DNA of 64,000 bases from Pseudonocardia oceani (GCF_019263585.2 NZ_JADQDF010000001.1:2356001-2420000), one strand, 5' to 3'; positions 17,526 through 26,061 are shown, numbered from the stretch's first letter. Notes: generated by a model from the letters alone, not told the origin. Numbers and translations are program-made.

Positions 17526-18362
17526 ATGGGGAAGTTCGACGGCAAGGTCGTCCTGATCACCGGAGGGGCCCGCGGTCAGGGCCGCTCGCACGCCGTGGCG
17601 TTCGCGCGGGAGGGCGCCGACATCGCCTTCTGCGACATCGCGGCGCAGCTGGACTCGGTGCCCTACCCGATGTCGCGGCCCGAGGACCTCGACGAGACCG
17701 TGCGGCAGGTCGAGGACCTGGACCGGCGCTGCGTCGCCGTCACCGCCGACGTCCGCGACGCCGCCCAGGTGCAGGACTTCGTCGACCGGGCCCGGACGGA
17801 CCTGGGCCGCGTCGACGTCCTGCTGGCCAACGCCGGCGTCTTCACGTTCTCGACGATCGCGGAGATGAGCGACGACGTCTGGAAGGAGATGATCGACGTC
17901 AACCTCACCGGCGTCTTCCACGCGATGCGCGCGGTGCTGCCGGCGATGGTCGAGCAGGGCTCGGGCCGCATCATCGCGACGTCCTCGACGGCCGGGAAGA
18001 TGGGCTTCCCGAACATCGGCCACTACGTCGCGTCGAAGTGGGGCGTGATCGGGCTCGTGAAGTCGCTCGCGCAGGAGGTCGGCGGCAACGGCATCACCGT
18101 CAACGCGATCTGCCCGACCGGCGTCGACACCACCATGATCCAGAACGAGGCGGCGTACCGGCTCTTCCTGCCCGACCTGGAGAACCCGACCCGTGACGAC
18201 GCCGCCCCGGCCTTCCAGACGCTCAACGCGATCCCGGTGCCGTGGATCGAACCGGTCGACATCTCCAACGCGATGCTGTTCCTGGCCTCCGACGAGGCCC
18301 GGTACATCACCGGCGAGACCCTCGCGGTGGCGGCCGGCGCCACCGCGACCAACGCGGGCTGA
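17526..18362 (+). CDS. Mycofactocin-type SDR oxidoreductase (2 of 3)
   Basis: A 278-residue SDR with GGARGQGRSHAVAFAREGAD, the insert YPMSRPEDLDETVRQVEDLD, NAGVF, a catalytic STAG serine and YVASK. It belongs to the mycofactocin-coupled family on the same grounds as its upstream neighbour, and the two differ enough to suggest separate substrates. The ATG at 17526 has a GAGGAG site just upstream. The C-terminal end lacks the usual VDGG and reads VAAGATATNAG, a small deviation. Spacing of 47 bases from the first SDR and 11 to the third suggests one operon. Confidence 0.87.
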   Translation: MGKFDGKVVLITGGARGQGRSHAVAFAREGADIAFCDIAAQLDSVPYPMSRPEDLDETVRQVEDLDRRCVAVTADVRDAAQVQDFVDRARTDLGRVDVLLANAGVFTFSTIAEMSDDVWKEMIDVNLTGVFHAMRAVLPAMVEQGSGRIIATSSTAGKMGFPNIGHYVASKWGVIGLVKSLAQEVGGNGITVNAICPTGVDTTMIQNEAAYRLFLPDLENPTRDDAAPAFQTLNAIPVPWIEPVDISNAMLFLASDEARYITGETLAVAAGATATNAG

Positions 18363-18373
18363 GGGGGCGGATC

Positions 18374-19186
18374 GTGACCGGACGGCTGGAGGGCAAGGTC
18401 GCGCTGGTGTCGGGGGCGGCGCGGGGGCAGGGGCGGTCGCACGCGGTGCGGCTGGCGCAGGAGGGTGCGGACGTCATCGCCTTCGACGTCTGCCGCCAGC
18501 TGGGGTCGGTGCACTACCCGCTGGCGACCCCGGAGGACCTCGCGGAGACCGTGCGCCAGGTCGAGGAGCTCGACCGGCGGATCGTCGCCCGCGAGGCCGA
18601 CGTGCGGGACACCGGGGCGGTGCAGGGCGTGGTCGACGAGGGGGTCAGCGAGTTCGGCCGCCTCGACATCGTCTGCGGCAACGCCGGTATCGCCGGGTTC
18701 AGCACGAACGCGTGGTCGCTCACCGACGACGAGTGGGAGGAGATGATCGGGGTCAACCTGACCGGGGTGTTCAAGACCGTCCGGGCGGCGGTCCCCGCGA
18801 TGATCGAGGCGGGCAACGGGGGCTCGATCGTGCTCACCAGCTCCACGGCCGGGATCAAGGGCATGGCGCGCACTGCGCACTACGTGGCCGCCAAGCACGG
18901 CGTCGTCGGGCTCATGCGGGCGCTGGGCAACGAGCTGGCCCCGCACTCGGTCCGCGTCAACACCGTGCACCCGACGGGGGTGAACACGCCGATGATCGCC
19001 AACGACTACATCGGCGGGATGATCGCCGACGACCCGGAGTTCGGCGCGAACCTCCAGAACGCTCTGCCGGTGGAGATGGTCGAGCCCGTGGACATCTCGA
19101 ACGCGATCGTCTGGCTGTGCTCGGACGAGGCGCGCTACGTCACCGGCGTGTCGCTGCCCGTCGACGCGGGGTTCCTGCAGAGGTGA
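18374..19186 (+). CDS. Mycofactocin-type SDR oxidoreductase (3 of 3)
   Basis: A 270-residue SDR with GAARGQGRSHAVRLAQEGAD, the insert YPLATPEDLAETVRQVEELD, GNAGIAG, a catalytic STAG serine and YVAAK. This is the closest of the three to the canonical mycofactocin-coupled SDR pattern. The GTG at 18374 follows a GAGGGGG site and is 11 bases from the previous stop. The mftABCDEF genes that make mycofactocin are not in the window and must lie elsewhere if these enzymes work as predicted. Confidence 0.88.
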   Translation: MTGRLEGKVALVSGAARGQGRSHAVRLAQEGADVIAFDVCRQLGSVHYPLATPEDLAETVRQVEELDRRIVAREADVRDTGAVQGVVDEGVSEFGRLDIVCGNAGIAGFSTNAWSLTDDEWEEMIGVNLTGVFKTVRAAVPAMIEAGNGGSIVLTSSTAGIKGMARTAHYVAAKHGVVGLMRALGNELAPHSVRVNTVHPTGVNTPMIANDYIGGMIADDPEFGANLQNALPVEMVEPVDISNAIVWLCSDEARYVTGVSLPVDAGFLQR

Positions 19187-19204
19187 CCGGCGGGACGGCG
19201 CCGC

Positions 19205-19435
19205 TCAGTCGGCGTCGTCCCGCAGCCGCAGGACCATCCGCAGCACGTACTCCACGGCGGACTCGTAGCTCCCGCCGCGGAGCTCGCCGCGCTGGGCCAG
19301 GTTGCGGGAGGCGAAGTCCAGCTGCCGCTCCGGCCCGGCCCGCCGCACGACGACGGCGGCGATCTCGTCGAGGTCGAGGCCGGGGTGGTCGAGCCGCGCC
19401 AGCGCGAACTCGACCACCAGCTCCTCGTCCGTCAC
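19205..19435 (-). CDS. Small hypothetical protein
   Basis: A 76-residue acidic protein (start VTDEELVVEFALARLD) with no motif I can name. It follows an alpha/beta hydrolase gene by 4 bases on the same strand and starts at GTG 19435, so the two are likely co-expressed. Predicted as helical and soluble by eye. No function is proposed. Confidence 0.55.
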   Translation of the reverse strand: MTDEELVVEFALARLDHPGLDLDEIAAVVVRRAGPERQLDFASRNLAQRGELRGGSYESAVEYVLRMVLRLRDDAD

Positions 19436-19439
19436 TCCG

Positions 19440-20249
19440 TCATCGTCGCGCGTTCCGCACCGCCCACGCCAGGACGTAGTCGGCGATCTCCTCCCATCCG
19501 GGCGCGGCCGGCATCAGGTGCGGCTTCCCGCCGAACTCGACGTACTCCGTCAGCGAGGTCTCCTGCGTGTAGTGCTTCGCGTTCGAGCGCTGCACGGCGG
19601 GCGGCATGATGTGGTCCTCGCTCGCCCCGACGAGCAGGAGCGGCGCGCGGCCCTCGTTGGCGTAGTCGACGTAGGTGCCGCCGTGGCCGGGGGTGAGGTT
19701 GGCCAGGGCGCTCTCGAACAGGATCCGCCCCGACACCGGCACGGCGTAGCGCTCGTAGAGCGCCCGCGCCCGGTCCTCGGGGAAGGTGTTGGTGAAGGCG
19801 TAGTTCCAGTGCTCGAAGTCGTAGGCGATCGCCTTGTGCCGGTTGGCCGGGTTCTTCAGCACGGGGAACGTCGACCGGATCTGGCTGATCGGCACGACCG
19901 GCACGCCCTCGGTGGGCGCCGAGTTCAGCGCCACGCCGGCAGCGCCGAGCCCGTGGTCGAGCAGGATCTGCGTGAACGCGCCGCCCGCCGAGTGGCCCAT
20001 GATGATCGGCGGCGTGTCGAGCTCCTTGATCACCGACTCCAGGTGCTCGACGATCGCGGGGACGGTGACGGCCTCGACGGGCGCGGGATCGGCGTTGAGC
20101 GCCTCGACCTCCACCTCGAAGCCGGGGTAGGCGGGGGCGAGGACGCGGTAGCCCTTGCTCTCGTAGTGCGCGATCCAGTCCTCCCAGCTGCGGGGGGTGA
20201 CCCAGAAGCCGTGGACGAGGACGATCGTGTCGGGTGCGGGGCTGCTCAT
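19440..20249 (-). CDS. Alpha/beta hydrolase
   Basis: A 269-residue hydrolase. It shows IVLVHGFWVTPRSWEDW (HG oxyanion region near residue 12), the nucleophile elbow MGHSAGG, and a C-terminal GGKPHLMPA histidine preceded by ASEDHIMPP for the acid. It resembles the lipase- or peroxidase-like hydrolases common in actinobacteria. The ATG at 20249 gives MSSPAPDTIVLVHG. The longer upstream frame is not convincing. It diverges from a PucR-type regulator with a 140-base intergenic region, so the regulator may control it. Confidence 0.85.
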   Translation of the reverse strand: MSSPAPDTIVLVHGFWVTPRSWEDWIAHYESKGYRVLAPAYPGFEVEVEALNADPAPVEAVTVPAIVEHLESVIKELDTPPIIMGHSAGGAFTQILLDHGLGAAGVALNSAPTEGVPVVPISQIRSTFPVLKNPANRHKAIAYDFEHWNYAFTNTFPEDRARALYERYAVPVSGRILFESALANLTPGHGGTYVDYANEGRAPLLLVGASEDHIMPPAVQRSNAKHYTQETSLTEYVEFGGKPHLMPAAPGWEEIADYVLAWAVRNARR

Positions 20250-20389
20250 GGCGGACCTTCCGGAACGGGCGGTGGGGGACCCGCTCAGCGTGGCGGCGGC
20301 CCACCCCCGGTGGCGACGTTCGGGCGGACACCGCCGGGGCATCCGGGTTGTCCGCACGGACAGCGGCCCGCGGGACCTAGGCTCACGGC

Positions 20390-21598
20390 GTGTCCGACGC
20401 CCCGCGCGCGCTGGTCCTGGTCGCGCCCGCCCTGCTCGACCGCTTCGACGAGGTCGTCGACCGCATCGTGGAGCGCGTGCGCGCCGCGCTCCCCCTCTAC
20501 CGCGACGAGACCTACGTCAGCGGCGAGGCCCTGCGGACCGCGGCCGTCGAGAACGTCCGGTACCTGCTGCGCACCGACGACCTCCCCGACGGCGCCGACC
20601 TCGCCGCCGCCCACCGGACGGGCGAGCTCCGCGGCCGCGCGGGGGCGCCGCTGCCCGAGCTGCTCACCGGGTTCCGGGTCGGCTTCTCCGAGTTCTGGGA
20701 GGTCCTCGCCGACGCCGCCATCGCCACCGGCCGGGTCGACGCCCGCGAGCTCGCCGCGCTCGCCACACACGTGTTCCGCAAGGCCGACGAGTACTCCACC
20801 GCCCTCACCACCTCCTACCGCGACGCCGCCGCGCACGCGCTGCGCCGCCACGAGCAGGAGCGATCGGCGCTGGTGGAGGCGCTGACCACGGGCGCCGTCG
20901 GCTCGGTGTGGGAGATCGCCAGCGGGCTCGGCCTGCCCTCGACCGGCGCGTTCGTGACCGTCGCGGCCGAGGTGGCGTCGGTGGGCGTCGTCGCGCTGCC
21001 GGAGATCACCTCGAAGCTGCGCGCGGTCAACGTCTCGTCGGCGTGGCGGCTGCTGCCCGACGTCGAGGTCGGGGTGGTGTCGCTGCCGGGGGCGGACGCC
21101 TCGGCCGCCGTGCGGGTCGTCGCGGGGGCCGCGCCGGGGCGCGTCGGCGTCAGCCCGGTCTACCCCGCCCTCGACGAGACGCCGCGCGCGCTCTACCTCG
21201 CCCGCATCGCGCTGCAGAGCGCGCCGGTCGGGCGGCCCTCGGTCCGGCACTTCGACGACACGCCGCTCGCCACGCTCGTCGCCGCCGCCCCGGAGGCCGC
21301 CACGCAGATCGCCCGGCGCGTGCTCGGGGAGATCCTCACGCTGCGGCGCGACGAGCAGGACCTGCTGCTCGACACCCTCGAGACCTGGCTCGCCGTGGGC
21401 GGTTCGGCCGCGGCCGCGGGCAAGCGGATGTTCGTGCACCCCAACACCGTCCGGCACCGCCTGCGCCGCGTCGCCGAGCACACCGGGCGCGACCTGGAGC
21501 ACCCGACCGCGCTCGCGGAGCTGTCGACGGCGCTGCACGCGCTGCGCCTGCTCCCCGGAGTGCGTCCCCCGTCGCACGATGAGACGGTCGTCACCTGA
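20390..21598 (+). CDS. PucR-type helix-turn-helix regulator
   Basis: A 402-residue protein with the PucR/CdaR layout: an N-terminal sensory helical region (DRIVERVRAALPLYRDE), a middle GGDEF-like domain (about 170-270), and a C-terminal HTH (ETWLAVGGSAAAAGKRMF, VHPNTVRHRLRRV). Such proteins activate catabolic genes in actinobacteria. The GTG at 20390 is preferred because it gives the usual start. It faces away from the alpha/beta hydrolase gene, a likely target. Confidence 0.85.
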   Translation: MSDAPRALVLVAPALLDRFDEVVDRIVERVRAALPLYRDETYVSGEALRTAAVENVRYLLRTDDLPDGADLAAAHRTGELRGRAGAPLPELLTGFRVGFSEFWEVLADAAIATGRVDARELAALATHVFRKADEYSTALTTSYRDAAAHALRRHEQERSALVEALTTGAVGSVWEIASGLGLPSTGAFVTVAAEVASVGVVALPEITSKLRAVNVSSAWRLLPDVEVGVVSLPGADASAAVRVVAGAAPGRVGVSPVYPALDETPRALYLARIALQSAPVGRPSVRHFDDTPLATLVAAAPEAATQIARRVLGEILTLRRDEQDLLLDTLETWLAVGGSAAAAGKRMFVHPNTVRHRLRRVAEHTGRDLEHPTALAELSTALHALRLLPGVRPPSHDETVVT

Positions 21599-21653
21599 TC
21601 CGGATGGGATCGTCCCCTGACTGCGCGCCACCGCAGGAGGAACGGGAGAGTCC

Positions 21654-22586
21654 ATGTCGGACACGCAAGGACCCCTGGGGGTCACCACGTGGCACCGGCA
21701 CCTGTTCGCCCGGGTGGAGCGGTGGCCGTGGCTGAAGTCGCTGGAGGAGTCGGTGTCGGCGGTCTCGCAGCCGCTCTACGACCGCCACCGCGACAACCTC
21801 CTCGTCGAGCTCATGCACGGCGGCCGCTGGGCCGGGCACTCCCTGCACGCCGCCCTGAGCGACCTGCCGATCGGCTTCTGGGCGGGCACGGTGGTGCTCG
21901 ATGCCCTGGGCAAGGACTCCGCCGACGACCGCGGCGGCCTCGACGCCGCCGGCACGCTGAGCGCGGCCGGGCTCCTCGCCGCGGCCGGCACCGTCGCCAC
22001 CGGCTTCACCGACTGGACCGTGAGCGACGGCGACGACCGCCGCACCGGCCTGTTCCACGGACTGCTCAACCTCGCCGGCACCGCGCTGCAGGGGGCCTCG
22101 CTCGTCGCCCGCGTCCACGGGCACCGCCGCCCGGCGCAGGTGCTCGGCCTCGCGAGCATGGCCGTCACGGGAGCGGCGGGGTACGTCGGCGGGCACCTCG
22201 TGCAGGGCAAGGCGGTGATGGTCAACCGCGTCGCGACGACGACCGGGCCGACCCGCTGGGTGCAGGCGGTCCAGGAGGCCGACCTCCCCGACGGCGCCAG
22301 CGCCGGCGTCACCGTCGACGGGCGCCAGGTGATGCTGCACCGCTCCGGCGACGACGTGCACGCCATCGACGACCTGTGCAGCCACGCGGGCGCGCTGCTC
22401 TCGCGCGGTCCGGTCGTCGACTGCGTGGTGACCTGCCCGCTGCACGAGTCCCGCTTCGACCTGCGCGACGGCCGCATCGTCCGCGGTCCGGCGCACCACC
22501 CCCAACCGGTCCTGCCCACGCGAATCCGCAACGGCTGGGTCGAGGTCCGCGGCTCCCTGCCCGCGGCCCGGCGCAAGAAATCCTAG
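21654..22586 (+). CDS. DUF2231 membrane domain fused to a Rieske domain
   Basis: A 310-residue protein. Residues 1-185 contain several hydrophobic segments typical of DUF2231 (HSLHAALSDLPIGFWAGT, LVARVHGHRRPAQVLGLA). Residues 200-300 form a Rieske [2Fe-2S] domain with CSHAGALL and CPLHESRFD supplying the two Cys-His pairs. The arrangement suggests a membrane-tied electron carrier. A GGAGGAACGGGAG stretch precedes the ATG. It is 8 bases upstream of a soluble Rieske protein gene, and the two may form an electron-transfer pair. Confidence 0.85.
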   Translation: MSDTQGPLGVTTWHRHLFARVERWPWLKSLEESVSAVSQPLYDRHRDNLLVELMHGGRWAGHSLHAALSDLPIGFWAGTVVLDALGKDSADDRGGLDAAGTLSAAGLLAAAGTVATGFTDWTVSDGDDRRTGLFHGLLNLAGTALQGASLVARVHGHRRPAQVLGLASMAVTGAAGYVGGHLVQGKAVMVNRVATTTGPTRWVQAVQEADLPDGASAGVTVDGRQVMLHRSGDDVHAIDDLCSHAGALLSRGPVVDCVVTCPLHESRFDLRDGRIVRGPAHHPQPVLPTRIRNGWVEVRGSLPAARRKKS

Positions 22587-22594
22587 GAGGAACC

Positions 22595-22951
22595 ATGGCG
22601 TGGGAAGCGGTCGCGGACCTGGACCAGCTCGAGGAGGGCGACATGATGCTCGTCCAGCTCGCGGGCGAGCCGGTGTGCCTCGTGCGGCTCTACGAGGACG
22701 AGGTCGCCGCGGTGCACAACACGTGCACCCACCAGCAGCAGCCCCTCAACGAGGGCTACCTCCAGGAGGACGACACCCTCATCTGCCCGGCCCACAACTC
22801 GTGCTTCGACCTGCGCACGGGCGAGCCGAAGGGCGTGCCCGCCGTCGCCCCGATCCCGGTGTACGCGTGCAAGATCGAGGACGACGCCATCTGGGTCGAC
22901 ATGGACCAGCAGCTCAACGACGCCGCCATCCCGCACAAGCCCTACCACTGA
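22595..22951 (+). CDS. Rieske-type ferredoxin
   Basis: A 118-residue single-domain Rieske protein with CTHQQQPLNEG and CPAHNSCFDLRTG carrying the Cys-His ligands of a [2Fe-2S] cluster. Soluble Rieske ferredoxins feed electrons to oxygenases. No oxygenase lies in the same operon; the partner may be the membrane-bound Rieske fusion just upstream. The ATG at 22595 has a strong AGGAGGA site. Confidence 0.9.
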   Translation: MAWEAVADLDQLEEGDMMLVQLAGEPVCLVRLYEDEVAAVHNTCTHQQQPLNEGYLQEDDTLICPAHNSCFDLRTGEPKGVPAVAPIPVYACKIEDDAIWVDMDQQLNDAAIPHKPYH

Positions 22952-22964
22952 GGCCGGTCCGGCC

Positions 22965-23747
22965 GTGGAGCAGTGGCGGACCGTCGACGAGGGCTGGGGC
23001 CGGCGGGCCGCCGACTTCGCCACCCTGATGGAGCCCGCGGCCGTCCGGGAGTACCTGCACGTCCACGGCCTGCTCGGGATCGGCCCGGGCAGCGCCGTGC
23101 TCGACATGGCGTGCGGCTCCGGGCTGGCGATGGAGCTCGCGCGGCTGCGGGGGGCCGAGGTGGCGGGCGTCGACGCCTCGGCCCGGCTCGCCGCGGTCGC
23201 CGCGCTGCGCAACCCCGACAGCCGCGTCGTCGTCGGCGACATGGCCGCGCCGCACTTCCCCCCGGCCTCGTTCGACGCCGTCACCAGCTTCCGTGGCATC
23301 TGGGCCACCACCCCGGACGCGATCACCCAGGCCGCCCGGGTGCTCAAGCCGGGCGGGAAGGTGGCGATCACGTTCTGGGGCGAGATGGCGCAGTCCGAGG
23401 GCGGCCCGCTGTTCGCCCCGTTCCGGCTGGCCACGCCGCCGCAGGTCGACCGCCAGTCCGACATGGTCGCCCTCAAGCGACCCGGGGTGGCCGCCGCGTT
23501 CCTGTCCTCGGCCGGCCTCGCACCGGGCGAGCTGTTCGACGTGCCGTTCGTGCTGGAGTTCGCCGACGCCGAGCACTACGCCCGCGGCCTGGCCTCGACC
23601 GGCCCCGGTTACGAGGCGGTCGCGGCGGCGGGCGCGGAGGAGTTCCGCGAGGCCTGCCTGCGCGCGGTGGAGCCGTTCGTCAGGACGGGGCTACCGATCC
23701 GGGCCACACTCCAACTCCGCGGGATCATCGGCACCGCACCCGCCTGA
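22965..23747 (+). CDS. Class I SAM-dependent methyltransferase
   Basis: A 260-residue methyltransferase with motif I VLDMACGSGLAMELA, motif II VAGVDASARLAAVA and the post-motif ARVLKPGGKVAITFWG. It is of the UbiE/Methyltransf_11 kind. The substrate is not predictable. The GTG at 22965 lies 13 bases after the Rieske gene, and a Nudix gene follows 19 bases later, so all four genes from 21654 may form one operon. Confidence 0.85.
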   Translation: MEQWRTVDEGWGRRAADFATLMEPAAVREYLHVHGLLGIGPGSAVLDMACGSGLAMELARLRGAEVAGVDASARLAAVAALRNPDSRVVVGDMAAPHFPPASFDAVTSFRGIWATTPDAITQAARVLKPGGKVAITFWGEMAQSEGGPLFAPFRLATPPQVDRQSDMVALKRPGVAAAFLSSAGLAPGELFDVPFVLEFADAEHYARGLASTGPGYEAVAAAGAEEFREACLRAVEPFVRTGLPIRATLQLRGIIGTAPA

Positions 23748-23766
23748 CCGCTCGGGAGGACGCACC

Positions 23767-24234
23767 ATGGACAGGCTCGACCGGGTCGACGCCATCGCGC
23801 GGCCGGCCGCCGCGGCCGGGGCCCTCTTCGTCGACGACGACGGGCGCGTGCTCATCGTCGAGCCCATCTACAAGCGGCACTGGGAGATCCCCGGCGGCGA
23901 GGTCGAGAAGGGCGAGAGGCCGAGCGAGGCCTGCGCGCGGGAGCTGAAGGAGGAACTCGGCCTCGACCTGCCGGTCGGGCGCCTGCTCGTCGTGGACTGG
24001 GCGCCGCTCGTGCGCGAGGAGCGGGTCCGCTTCGTCTTCGACGGCGGCGTGCTCACCGACGAGCAGCTCGACGCCGTCGAGCTGGCCCCCGACGAGCTGT
24101 CCTCCTGGGCGTTCCTGCCGGCCGACGAGCTGTTCGTGATGATGGAGCCCCGGCTCGTCCGCCGGGTCACCGCGGCGCTCGACGCCCGGGCGTCGGGCGT
24201 CACCCGCTACCTGGAGGACGGCCGCGCCGTCTGA
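23767..24234 (+). CDS. Nudix hydrolase
   Basis: A 155-residue Nudix protein. The Nudix box GGEVEKGERPSEACARELKE then ELGL fits Gx5Ex7REUxEExGU exactly. It hydrolyses a nucleoside diphosphate linked to another group; the target is unknown. The ATG at 23767 has a GGAGGA site. The frame extends upstream but only as antisense-like sequence inside the methyltransferase gene. Confidence 0.92.
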   Translation: MDRLDRVDAIARPAAAAGALFVDDDGRVLIVEPIYKRHWEIPGGEVEKGERPSEACARELKEELGLDLPVGRLLVVDWAPLVREERVRFVFDGGVLTDEQLDAVELAPDELSSWAFLPADELFVMMEPRLVRRVTAALDARASGVTRYLEDGRAV

Positions 24235-24240
24235 CGCACG

Positions 24241-24254
24241 GCGTCCGCGGACGC
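24241..24254 (+). terminator. Short perfect palindrome after the Nudix gene
   Basis: The same 14-base palindrome GCGTCCGCGGACGC seen at 12114-12127, again 7 bases past a stop codon. Possible small terminator; the stem is only 7 bp. Confidence 0.4.
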
Positions 24255-24299
24255 ACGGCTCCGTCCGACGCCCAGCCCGGCGCGACCTCGACGTCCGCC

Positions 24300-24443
24300 G
24301 TGACCCCCGTCCCCACGACGGTGCTGCCCGCGCTCGTGGTGTGGTTCGTGCTGCTGTCGCCGGCCCACCGGTTCCGGGTGCTCGACCACCTTCTCGGGAT
24401 CGACGCCCTCCCACGCGCCCGCCCGGGGGCGCCGCGCGGCTGA
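24300..24443 (+). CDS. Possible small membrane peptide
   Basis: A 47-codon frame from GTG 24300 with one hydrophobic stretch (TVLPALVVWFVLLSPAHRF) and a basic, proline-rich tail. It may be a real small membrane protein or the leftover tail of a larger gene. No convincing ribosome site and no known family. Confidence 0.25.
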   Translation: MTPVPTTVLPALVVWFVLLSPAHRFRVLDHLLGIDALPRARPGAPRG

Positions 24444-24450
24444 AGCGGGA

Positions 24451-24666
24451 TCAGCAGGCGAACGACGCCCCGCCGCAGGTGCCGCGGCGGTGCGCCGAGG
24501 AACCGGCGTCCATCGCGGTGAGGACCATCATGAGGCGCTGCTTGGCGCGCTCGCGGCTGTCGGGGTCCGGGTCGAACGCCGAGCGCAGCCGCACCAGGGC
24601 GGAGGCGATGTCGTGCTCGCGCGGGGTCGTGTCCGTGGGTCCGACGCCGGTGACGTGGATGCTCAT
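24451..24666 (-). CDS. Small protein with Cys-containing C-terminal tail
   Basis: A 71-residue protein starting MSIHVTGVG at ATG 24666, with AAGGAAG upstream. Residues 15-50 look helical and charged (EHDIASALVRLRSAFDPD, SRERAKQRLMMVLTAM). The tail is RRGTCGGASFAC, with two cysteines six residues apart and the last residue a Cys. The layout (helical leader, short Gly/Cys/Ser tail) recalls a RiPP precursor, but no RiPP-type maturase is adjacent. It diverges from the AIR-synthase-like gene. Confidence 0.55.
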   Translation of the reverse strand: MSIHVTGVGPTDTTPREHDIASALVRLRSAFDPDPDSRERAKQRLMMVLTAMDAGSSAHRRGTCGGASFAC

Positions 24667-24783
24667 CGGGCTTCCTTCCGCTCGGTCTCGACTACTCATC
24701 GCAGTTACCCGCAGCGGTGTTTCCGTAACCCTGAGCTGTCACCCGATCCAGTGGTGCCTGGTCACGCAGGGACAGGAGTTCCT

Positions 24784-24797
24784 TCTCTTATAGTGTA
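24784..24797. promoter_or_regulatory. Palindromic site overlapping a near-leaderless promoter
   Basis: TCTCTTATAGTGTA fits the 14-bp palindrome found at other promoters in this region (TCYAYYA-TRRTRGA) with mismatches in both halves. It contains TATAGT, whose end is 8 bases before the ATG at 24803. The gene would therefore be transcribed with almost no leader. Confidence 0.5.
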
Positions 24798-24802
24798 CGG
24801 AC

Positions 24803-25786
24803 ATGGGTGCTCCTCCGGCCGTGACCGAGCCGCTGTCCGACATCGTCGCCTCCGTACTGGCCAACCCCGGCCTGCACGCCAAGGCCGCCATCGGGAGCCT
24901 GCTCGCCGAGGGCGGCGGGTTCAGCACCGACTGGGTCGGTGGGCCGGGCGACGACGGGGCCGTGCTCGACGCCGGCGGCAGCAGCGTGGTCGCGTGCGGG
25001 GAGGCGGTCTTCCCGCCGTTCGTGGCCGCCGACCCGCACGGCGCCGGGATCGCGGCCGTGCTCACCAACGTCAACGACCTCGCCGCGATGGGGGCCCTGC
25101 CGCTCGGGATCGTCGACACCGTCACGGGGTCCGAGGACGTCGTCCGGGGCGTGCTCGCCGGGATGCGCGAGGCGTGCGCGCTCTACCGCGTCCCGCTGGT
25201 GGGCGGGCACCTGACCGTGCACGACGGGCCGCCCTCGGTGTCCGCGTTCGGCATCGGGCACGCGCCGGTGCCGCTGTCGGTGACCCGGGCCGAGCCCGGC
25301 CACTCGCTCGTCGTCGCCGCGGCGCTGGACGGGCGGGCGCGCACCGACTTCCCCTTCTTCCCCGCCTTCCGCGAGCGGGGCGAGCGGTGCGCCGGCGACG
25401 TGCGCCTGCTAGCCGAACTCGCCGCCGACGGCACGTGCGTGGCGTCGAAGGACATCAGCATGGCCGGGCTCGTGGGGTCGCTGGCGATGCTGCTGGAGTG
25501 CGCCGGGCTCGGCGTCACCGTCGACCTGGACGCCGTCCCCGCTCCGGCCGGGGTGCCCCTGACCTGGTGGCTGAACTGCTTCCCCAGCTTCGGCTTCCTG
25601 CTCAGCGTGCCGCCGGGGCGCGAGGCCCGCTGCATCGAGGCCTTCGCCGCCCGCGGCATCCCCGCCGCCGTCGCCGGCACCTTCGACGACTCGGGCCTGC
25701 TGGCCCTGCGGGCGGGCGGCGAGACTCTGCCGGTCCTGCACCTGGACGAGGTCCGGATCACCGGCATCCCCCGCCCGTCCGCCTGA
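24803..25786 (+). CDS. AIR-synthase-related protein, sll0787 type
   Basis: A 327-residue PurM/SelD-fold protein: VGGPGDDGAVLDAGG (nucleotide loop), VLTNVNDLAAMGALPLGIVDT, VGGHLTVHDG and KDISMAGLVGSLAMLLE. It is not PurM, SelD or ThiL in detail. The pattern matches the sll0787 family, a member of the Nit1C nitrogen/cyanide gene set, as I recall from TIGRFAMs. Its reaction is unknown; the fold suggests ATP-dependent phosphorylation. The ATG at 24803 sits just behind a TATAGT box. It converges on the radical SAM gene. Confidence 0.82.
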   Translation: MGAPPAVTEPLSDIVASVLANPGLHAKAAIGSLLAEGGGFSTDWVGGPGDDGAVLDAGGSSVVACGEAVFPPFVAADPHGAGIAAVLTNVNDLAAMGALPLGIVDTVTGSEDVVRGVLAGMREACALYRVPLVGGHLTVHDGPPSVSAFGIGHAPVPLSVTRAEPGHSLVVAAALDGRARTDFPFFPAFRERGERCAGDVRLLAELAADGTCVASKDISMAGLVGSLAMLLECAGLGVTVDLDAVPAPAGVPLTWWLNCFPSFGFLLSVPPGREARCIEAFAARGIPAAVAGTFDDSGLLALRAGGETLPVLHLDEVRITGIPRPSA

Positions 25787-26061
25787 CCCGCCGCCCCGTG
25801 ATCGTCAGGAGTGCGCGACCACGGTCGCGGCGAGGACCGCCAGGTCACACTCCCGACGACCACCCGGCGGAGATCACCGGAACCGCGCCCACACGGACCT
25901 CCCCACGACCCTGACGTCCCTTCTCGGCGATCTCGACCGGTGGCCACGCAGCGGGATGGGCGGGACGGTGCCGCCGGCGGCGATCTCGACCGCCGGGCGG
26001 GGCGGACGGGACATCGCCGCCGCGGGCAGGACCGGCACGGGCCGCGCGCCGGGAGCCGGAT
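25787..26061. other. Gap between convergent genes
   Basis: About 275 bases between the convergent AIR-synthase-like and radical SAM genes. GGCGATCTCGACCG occurs at about 25926 and a near copy (GGCGATCTCGACCGCC) at about 25978. No gene or clear terminator was recognised. Confidence 0.4.

Noticed and set aside
24803-25786. Selenophosphate synthetase or thiamine-monophosphate kinase
   Set aside because: Only the fold is shared; the motifs and context fit the sll0787 family better.
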